56,646 nucleotides of DNA from Candidatus Nitrosopelagicus sp. (lineage in GTDB: Archaea > Thermoproteota > Nitrososphaeria > Nitrososphaerales > Nitrosopumilaceae). Location of the stretch: positions 1-56,646 of the forward strand of contig JAOMCX010000008.1 of NCBI GenBank assembly GCA_028345195.1, given 5' to 3'. A program made the position numbers and the translations under genes. Positions 51,240-56,646 of the stretch are shown here, piece by piece (position 1 is the first letter of the stretch; each line of letters begins with the position of its first letter). Under the pieces are notes generated by a model. It searched no databases and had not been told where the DNA came from. It worked only from the letters and a program-made list of their open reading frames with translations.

Positions 51240-52635
51240 TATGTTTTAGAGTAGACATTGGATGTAAAAGCGAATCAAGATTAATCTCAGTATTTGGAAA
51301 ATATGTTGCAAGGACAGATAACGAACCGGTAAGCAATAAACCTCCAATTCCAATAAGTAGCATTCCACTACCACGTTCAATCCAACCAATCCAACGCTTT
51401 ATTTTGTTAAAGAATGTCATGAAACGATCAATTGCCAATGCAGATATGATAAATGGAATTGCCAATCCTGCAGAATATGCAATAAGAAGAGATGTTCCTG
51501 CAATCCAACCTGAACTAGTAGCAGCCATTGTTAGAATTCCTGCAAGAATTGGACCAATACATGGAGTCCATCCTGCACCAAAAGCCATTCCTACAAATAA
51601 TGAACCAATATTTTTTGTAGAACGATTCTGGAAATTCATTGATTTTTGCATATTCAATTTATTTAGTTTCAAAATTCCAATCAAATGAAGTCCAAATGCA
51701 ATAAGTACAATTCCACCAATTCTTTCAATCCATAATGTTGCTTCATCAAACATTGTTCCTGCATAAGAAACAGCAGAACCCAATATGACAAAGATTATAG
51801 AAAATCCTAAAACAAACAAAAGTCCTTTTGTTAGTACCATTGTTTGTATTCTAAATTTTGATGTGGATTGTTCAACAACTTCTTCATGACCACCGGTAGA
51901 TTCAGTAATTTTATCTTGATTGAAGTTTCCAGTTTTATCTGAACTTTGTGCAGTAGACAATTCTTTCAAACTCATTCCGGTGATAAATGATGCATATGCA
52001 GGAATTAACGGCAATACACAAGGAGATAAGAAACTTAACAAACCTGCAGCAAATGCCACACCAATACTAAGTTGGTCCATTTGAGATAATTCAAAATTCC
52101 GTATTTGTTCTTGTGATTCTTCAATTCCTGTAAGACCCAATGCACTTTCAATGCGCATTTCAACATCAGTTCCTTCAAAAATTGGACCCTTCCATTCGTG
52201 AATCAATTCGCCATTTTCGTTTATCAATAGCGTGATAGGAGGACCCATCATTCTAAATTCACGAGTTGCATTATTGCGAGGGTCGTACCAGATGTCAGTG
52301 GTCATATCCATATCGTTAGCAAATTCTTTTACAATGCTAGGAGATAATGTATCAATACTTACACTGAGTGTTTTAAGACCAGAAGGAGAATATTGTTTAT
52401 TTAGTTCGTTAAGGTATGGCATTTCTTCTAAACACTCCATACACCAAGTTGCCCACACATTTAGCAATACAACTTGACCTTCAAGATCAGTAAGTCTTAC
52501 AGTATTTCCGTCATAATCATATGCACGATAATTTGGATATGTTTTTGGTTCATCTTGTGCATATGCAACGCTTACGCTAGACGTGAATAAGAGAATAGAA
52601 AAAGTGAGAAATAGGAGTTTCCTATAATCGGTCAT
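51232..52635 (-). CDS. TlpA-CcdA fusion thiol-disulfide protein
   Basis: 467 aa from the ATG at 52635, just inside the end of the upstream gene; a much earlier in-frame start at 52734 would lack a signal sequence at its N-terminus. Order: signal helix, thioredoxin-like domain (residues ~30-170) with W-A-T-W-C-M-E-C, then a membrane region with F-L-S-P-C-V-L-P and G-W-T-P-C-I-G-P (CcdA cysteines). The domain order is the reverse of DsbD/DipZ. A Gln/Ser-rich loop after the first membrane helices is unusual. It is coupled to the CxCC propeller upstream and probably keeps its cysteines reduced. Confidence 0.9.
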   Translation of the reverse strand: MTDYRKLLFLTFSILLFTSSVSVAYAQDEPKTYPNYRAYDYDGNTVRLTDLEGQVVLLNVWATWCMECLEEMPYLNELNKQYSPSGLKTLSVSIDTLSPSIVKEFANDMDMTTDIWYDPRNNATREFRMMGPPITLLINENGELIHEWKGPIFEGTDVEMRIESALGLTGIEESQEQIRNFELSQMDQLSIGVAFAAGLLSFLSPCVLPLIPAYASFITGMSLKELSTAQSSDKTGNFNQDKITESTGGHEEVVEQSTSKFRIQTMVLTKGLLFVLGFSIIFVILGSAVSYAGTMFDEATLWIERIGGIVLIAFGLHLIGILKLNKLNMQKSMNFQNRSTKNIGSLFVGMAFGAGWTPCIGPILAGILTMAATSSGWIAGTSLLIAYSAGLAIPFIISALAIDRFMTFFNKIKRWIGWIERGSGMLLIGIGGLLLTGSLSVLATYFPNTEINLDSLLHPMSTLKHTS

Positions 52636-54388
52636 CCCAGATTCTAACAAAGATTTCACCTTTAGTCTGTTTATCCTTGACATTTCCACCGGAGTATTGA
52701 CCGTCCTTCCAGTCTTCGAAAACACCATCTTCATCTAGTTTATCCACATCTACCCAAACGCTTGAACTATTCCAAGTCATTGCGGTTACACCACCTACAG
52801 AACTAATCCAAGCATTATCACCGACACCAACTTTTTGTGCTTCAGTGAGTTTTCCAGTATCTGGATTAACTGCAGCAGTATAGACTGCTCCTCCATCAAC
52901 GGTTCTATCAGACCATGCCATTCTTGGGACATCATCAGTTCCAACAGTTATTTTGATGTGAGCAGGAGGGAAGAATGTTTCACCCCAGACTTTAAGCGGA
53001 TAAGACCATGTTTCAGCATCATCTTTGCTTACTGCATAGTAAAGACCAGGTCCTTCTGCATTAGAACGACCACCCGTATACCATGCGGCATGCAAGTCAC
53101 CATTACTATCAAGAGCCATAGAGGAGACTGTGTGAGCACAACCATTTGTCTCATATCCGTCATCACCTACAAGTTCTGGTGGATTCCAGATTGCACCGTG
53201 GTCATCAGATTTTGAGACAACAATATCACGATAATTCGGTTCACCATAATTTCCAACTACATTTCTGTATTGGACAAATGTTTCACCTGTAGTTTTTGAA
53301 CAAATATCAGTTGCACAACATGGACAGACTTTATTTTTGACTATAACGGATTTTGAAAATGATTCTCCGTTAGTGTCAGAGTGTTGCATACGTACTTGTC
53401 CGGTTGTATAACCTCCATTTTGCTGACCTCTAGAGTCTAGCCATGCGACATAAACACGTCCGTCGTCACGAATAGAAAAGCTTTCAAATGTTTTTGAATG
53501 CATCATTCCATTTGCAGCATCATGATAGTGAGTATTTGGATCACCAATCAATGTGTGCATTGGCCATGTTTTTCCACCGTCATCAGAACGTGCAAGGATT
53601 GAATATGAATAACCATGTCCAAATCCTTCATCCATGACTTTTTTGTCTTTGATAGAGTGACCATACAGTGCATAAATTTCACCATTTGGTCCTATTTGCA
53701 ACATTGCACCACCGGCCATGTGAGGTCGGCTTGCTTCACCAGGTTCATTTACAATTGTTGGGGCGCTCCAGGTGTTTCCGCCATCATATGTTGATGTAAA
53801 CAAAATGTTGGTATCACCATTAACGGTGTCAGCATAAGTAACATGTACTGCACTTCTTTCACCATCAATTACTACACCAGGATATGCCATTCCGTCACCA
53901 TGTTTTTTTGCAAACTGGTAATCATCTTCATCGTAAAATTCCATTTCTTTTTCATCAAAGTTTGTTCCTTCAGGAGACTTTGCAAGAGTTATAGTCTTAC
54001 CGATTGATGTTGGCATTTTAATTTCATTTAGTGCATCAACTTGTACGGAAATAATATTCTCAGCAACTAGAAACTCTACTGCTCTAACAAATTCAGCATC
54101 AGAGATTGCATCTTCTGCCCACCAACCTGCGGTATTTTTAATCCAGTCAGGGACAGTTTCGGATTTTTCACCAGAAACTTTTTGGACAGGAACTGAGATA
54201 ATTCCTTGGTTAACCAAATATTCAATTCCTTGAATAAACGATTGTTGATCAATATCCCCACTTGCCCACCAACCTGCGTTAGTTTTAACCCAGTTTGGAA
54301 CAGATTCTGCATTTGCAAGACCTGAGCTTGGGACAGATAGGAGTATTGCTGCGAATAAACCTAGTATTGCATACTTTCGTATTTGCAT
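52622..54388 (-). CDS. Exported sialidase-like beta-propeller with CxCC motif
   Basis: 588 aa from ATG 54388. Signal peptide with A-N-A|E cleavage near residue 27, two copies of the W-W repeat (about 30-66 and 79-115; P-x-W-V/I-K...A-G-W-W-A), then a BNR/Asp-box propeller. Asp-box-like S-x-D-G-G-x-T-W motifs occur at least five times (Y-D-G-G-N-T-W, D-D-G-G-K-T-W, D-D-A-E-T-W). In one blade the cysteines C-P-C-C...C-S and later N-G-C-A-H appear, a pattern I recall from bacterial CxCC sialidase-like proteins. It does not show the Arg triad of true sialidases, so enzyme activity is not claimed. The reduced-Cys or metal role is inferred from its TlpA-CcdA neighbour. Confidence 0.85.
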   Translation of the reverse strand: MQIRKYAILGLFAAILLSVPSSGLANAESVPNWVKTNAGWWASGDIDQQSFIQGIEYLVNQGIISVPVQKVSGEKSETVPDWIKNTAGWWAEDAISDAEFVRAVEFLVAENIISVQVDALNEIKMPTSIGKTITLAKSPEGTNFDEKEMEFYDEDDYQFAKKHGDGMAYPGVVIDGERSAVHVTYADTVNGDTNILFTSTYDGGNTWSAPTIVNEPGEASRPHMAGGAMLQIGPNGEIYALYGHSIKDKKVMDEGFGHGYSYSILARSDDGGKTWPMHTLIGDPNTHYHDAANGMMHSKTFESFSIRDDGRVYVAWLDSRGQQNGGYTTGQVRMQHSDTNGESFSKSVIVKNKVCPCCATDICSKTTGETFVQYRNVVGNYGEPNYRDIVVSKSDDHGAIWNPPELVGDDGYETNGCAHTVSSMALDSNGDLHAAWYTGGRSNAEGPGLYYAVSKDDAETWSYPLKVWGETFFPPAHIKITVGTDDVPRMAWSDRTVDGGAVYTAAVNPDTGKLTEAQKVGVGDNAWISSVGGVTAMTWNSSSVWVDVDKLDEDGVFEDWKDGQYSGGNVKDKQTKGEIFVRIWDDRL

Positions 54389-54463
54389 GAAAACTCTCAA
54401 GAAATCTGTTATTAAAAAGAAATACATGATTTGGTTTTCGAATTAGTACAAAGTTAGAACGAA

Positions 54464-56646
54464 CTACTTAGATTCATCCCAATTTATGACAGCGCTGCAT
54501 TCATAGAATGGCTCATTCAATTCCACATATCCATCAAATTTTCGTATTTCAAATGGCTCAATATCTAAAATTTCAGAATCACCTTGCGCCAATTTTGTTC
54601 CTTCATATGATTTGAGTATTATACTGAAGACTATTTTTTCAAAGAATTTTTTAGAATTGACAAACTCACCAGTTATCTCAATCATTCCAAAATCATCTTT
54701 TATACATGTAAAATTTTGAATTCCTAATTTAGCACCAGATAATTCAGAATCATTTTGTGGAGAAGAATTATTTGATTCTTGAGAAGAATCATTTTTTGAT
54801 TCAGGTTGAACTTCAAAACTATTTTGTTTCAAAATTTGATGTAATTTTGGATTTTCAGTTCCATTGTGAATTTTTTCAAACATGACATCTGCAATATTAA
54901 ACACTAAAGAAGAGTCAACATTGTGATAATCTTCATAAGCTGTAATTAGTAACGCAAGGTCGTCATAAATACAGATTATCATATGTATTTCATCCTTACT
55001 TGCTTCAACAATATTTTTTTGATTATTGTACATGCAATCTCCTGTTAAATCTGATGTTCCACTCATATCAGATTGATCAAAGAATGCATTGTAGACACGT
55101 GGATATTTATCAACAAATGATTTTGCGTCTTCATTAGATTCATACTTATACAATTCCATGAGAACGTATGGAACTTGATTTTCATTGTATATTGGATCAT
55201 ATGGTCTAGATATATCATACAATATTTTTCCTACAGAAGTTTGTATAGACAGGGATTCTTGTGCCCTATATTGAAAGATACCTCGTGAATAATCTTCAAA
55301 ATATTTCCAAGTGAATGGTTCAAATGTATTTTTTTCATCATCTGTAGGGAAGTACGACAAGAGTATTTGCTTTTGAGTTAACTGTGGAATTGGTTCCGGA
55401 ATTATAAATTCTGATGGTTCAATATCGATAAATTTTTCTTGAATTAAAAAATATAGTATGTCTTTAAAATCTTGAATTGGTTTTTCATCAAGTGACCATT
55501 TTTTTGCATCTGTCTTTATCCAGAATGGTAATTTAGGACTTTCAGTTTCCAGTAGTAAAAATGATGGTCCAGAGAATTGTTCATTTGCAAAAATTATATC
55601 CACATTATAGATTCCAGGAATGAATTCATTTGTTATCTCATAAGAGATTGAATCAGCACTAGTACTGCTGAGACGGATCATATCATTAGCAGGGTTTTGA
55701 ATTAGTATCTGAGGATTTGAACCTTTTTTTGCAAGTTCTTCAGGTAACACCCATCTGAGATTTATTAATTCAGTTTCAATACAATTAGTACATTCAGGAT
55801 CAGAAGGGATTATCATTGTCTGTGGTTTGTATGTATCGTCAAATAATTCATAATCTGAAAGTGGAATTGCAAGAATATCCTGTTTAATAATATATTCAAT
55901 TATCTGAAAGAATTGCTTATCAGACAACTTAGAATCAGACCACAAACCTGCAGGAAATTTTAACCACTCAGGTATAGATTCTCTTTTTAATTTTTCAAAT
56001 ATTTTATTTTCTTTATCAATAGTTGATTGATTTTGTTTATCAAATAATTCATTTAGTCTATCTTCAAATGATTTTATTTCTTCAAGTTCTTTTTCATCAA
56101 AGTTTTTTGTTACATATCTTTTATTGTTATAAAATTCAATATCATCAATAGTTCCTGAAATCACGCCATCAGAAGTATTTGTTTCAATTAATGGGAATAA
56201 TCTAAAATATTTTAGATTATCTACATTAGCCCATCCTTCAGTATGCTGTTTTTCAACTAATGTTTCTCTTTCAAATGAACCATCGTCAAAAATACTTACT
56301 GTAAGAAAATTTTTCATTTTTCTATATTCAACCCAGTATGTTTTATTATCACCAGGAAGTGATTTTTCATTTTCAAATGAGCCTTTTTCTGGTTGAGAAT
56401 GCCATTCCAAGTAAAATCCCAAGTCATACATGAGCATTGTACGTTTCATATCTACACCAGTCATGAACGCAGTACCCAATCCCCATTGTTTCGCATCACC
56501 GTGCGTGATGTCGGGTGCAGTTCCAGAGGAAGGTTTTGAAAATAATCCAATCAATAATTGAGACCATGAAGAATCACCACCTGTTTTAAACTCATCAATA
56601 GTTAGCTTATACCTTAAGACCCAATCTTCACCAATTTTTTCACCTA
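54464..56646 (-). CDS. Large exported lectin-like protein, 5' end beyond window
   Basis: The frame stays open to 56644 without a stop, so the N-terminus lies outside and at least 727 residues are present. Order seen: a concanavalin/LamG-like beta region (to ~180 in the TTG-numbered frame), W-W repeats (I-P-E-W-L-K-F-P-A-G-L-W and a degenerate L-P-F-W-I-K-T-D-A), a middle part with Cys pair C-T-N-C, and a C-terminal FxLYD-like beta-sandwich (I-Q-N-F-T-C-I-K-D-D-F-G). It probably acts at the cell surface. Upstream of the propeller gene on the same strand, with 75 bp between. Confidence 0.75.
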   Translation of the reverse strand, partial: GEKIGEDWVLRYKLTIDEFKTGGDSSWSQLLIGLFSKPSSGTAPDITHGDAKQWGLGTAFMTGVDMKRTMLMYDLGFYLEWHSQPEKGSFENEKSLPGDNKTYWVEYRKMKNFLTVSIFDDGSFERETLVEKQHTEGWANVDNLKYFRLFPLIETNTSDGVISGTIDDIEFYNNKRYVTKNFDEKELEEIKSFEDRLNELFDKQNQSTIDKENKIFEKLKRESIPEWLKFPAGLWSDSKLSDKQFFQIIEYIIKQDILAIPLSDYELFDDTYKPQTMIIPSDPECTNCIETELINLRWVLPEELAKKGSNPQILIQNPANDMIRLSSTSADSISYEITNEFIPGIYNVDIIFANEQFSGPSFLLLETESPKLPFWIKTDAKKWSLDEKPIQDFKDILYFLIQEKFIDIEPSEFIIPEPIPQLTQKQILLSYFPTDDEKNTFEPFTWKYFEDYSRGIFQYRAQESLSIQTSVGKILYDISRPYDPIYNENQVPYVLMELYKYESNEDAKSFVDKYPRVYNAFFDQSDMSGTSDLTGDCMYNNQKNIVEASKDEIHMIICIYDDLALLITAYEDYHNVDSSLVFNIADVMFEKIHNGTENPKLHQILKQNSFEVQPESKNDSSQESNNSSPQNDSELSGAKLGIQNFTCIKDDFGMIEITGEFVNSKKFFEKIVFSIILKSYEGTKLAQGDSEILDIEPFEIRKFDGYVELNEPFYECSAVINWDESK

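Noticed and set aside
52622-54388. True sialidase
   Set aside because: Asp boxes are present but the arginine triad and Tyr/Glu pair of sialidases were not found.

Overview
This window is strongly AT-rich chromosomal DNA of an ammonia-oxidising archaeon of the Nitrososphaerota (Thaumarchaeota), most like the marine Nitrosopumilus group. The call rests on gene content: a CdvB (ESCRT-III-like) division protein, a proteasome alpha subunit, RNase P protein Rpp29 inside an archaeal ribosomal protein cluster, eS4, a phosphorylating type II (archaeal) GAPDH, archaeal Hjc, DUF371 and DUF2299 proteins, F420-type oxidoreductases, biotin synthesis genes, and exported proteins with the Trp-rich repeat 'P-x-W-[VI]-K...A-G-W-W' that I know from Nitrosopumilus proteomes. 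Genes are tightly packed on both strands. Many starts lie about 25-30 nt downstream of a TATA-like box, which fits leaderless archaeal transcripts, and I used this to choose between alternative starts. I see no insertion sequence, prophage, CRISPR array or rRNA.

Layout. 1-5.95 kb: partial TPR gene, corrinoid adenosyltransferase, tRNA-Phe, a Lys-rich repeat protein, two stand-alone Lrp/AsnC ligand-binding domains, a VOC protein, several uncharacterised genes, a class III nucleotide cyclase-like protein and a methyltransferase. 6-9.1 kb: threonine ammonia-lyase and the divergent purE/purK pair. 9.2-13.4 kb: small membrane and zinc proteins, DedA, then a tightly overlapping run of sugar nucleotidyltransferase, F420-type (LLM) oxidoreductase, thiolase and DUF35 protein. 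13.4-19.9 kb: Hjc, threonine synthase, CNNM/CorC transporter, GAPDH, DsbA-like protein. 20-26.3 kb: HMG-CoA synthase and a complete bioA-bioD / bioB-bioF locus around a possible BirA-type operator. 26.3-31.2 kb: ccdA plus a thioredoxin-like gene, cdvB, psmA, a SPOUT methyltransferase, and three single-helix proteins of 36-39 aa.

31.3-39.1 kb is the ribosomal run uL3-uL4-uL23-uS19-uL22-uS3-uL29-Rpp29-uS17-uL14-uL24-eS4-uL5-uS14-uS8-uL6. It lacks uL2 and stops after uL6. tRNA-Asn follows. 39.6-42.5 kb holds small conserved genes and a 433-bp non-coding block rich in repeats; a 29-bp palindromic sequence occurs exactly twice around it. 42.8-50.5 kb is a purine locus: purC, then purQ-purL-purF with an AsnC-domain gene, and purS beyond a convergent CBS-domain gene. 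50.6-56.6 kb encodes exported proteins: a secreted protein, a fused thioredoxin-CcdA protein, a sialidase-like beta-propeller with a CxCC motif, and a large lectin-like protein cut by the window end.

Themes: purine, biotin, threonine/isoleucine and mevalonate synthesis; translation; and an unusually rich set of extracytoplasmic thiol-redox genes (DsbA, split CcdA/TlpA, fused TlpA-CcdA). The best candidates for something undescribed are the propeller/TlpA-CcdA gene pair, the four-gene nucleotidyltransferase-LLM-thiolase-DUF35 operon, the repeat-bearing block at 40.15-41.1 kb, the micro-membrane proteins, and divergent gene pairs that appear to share one TATA element. Functions are assigned from sequence motifs recalled from known families; no database search was possible.
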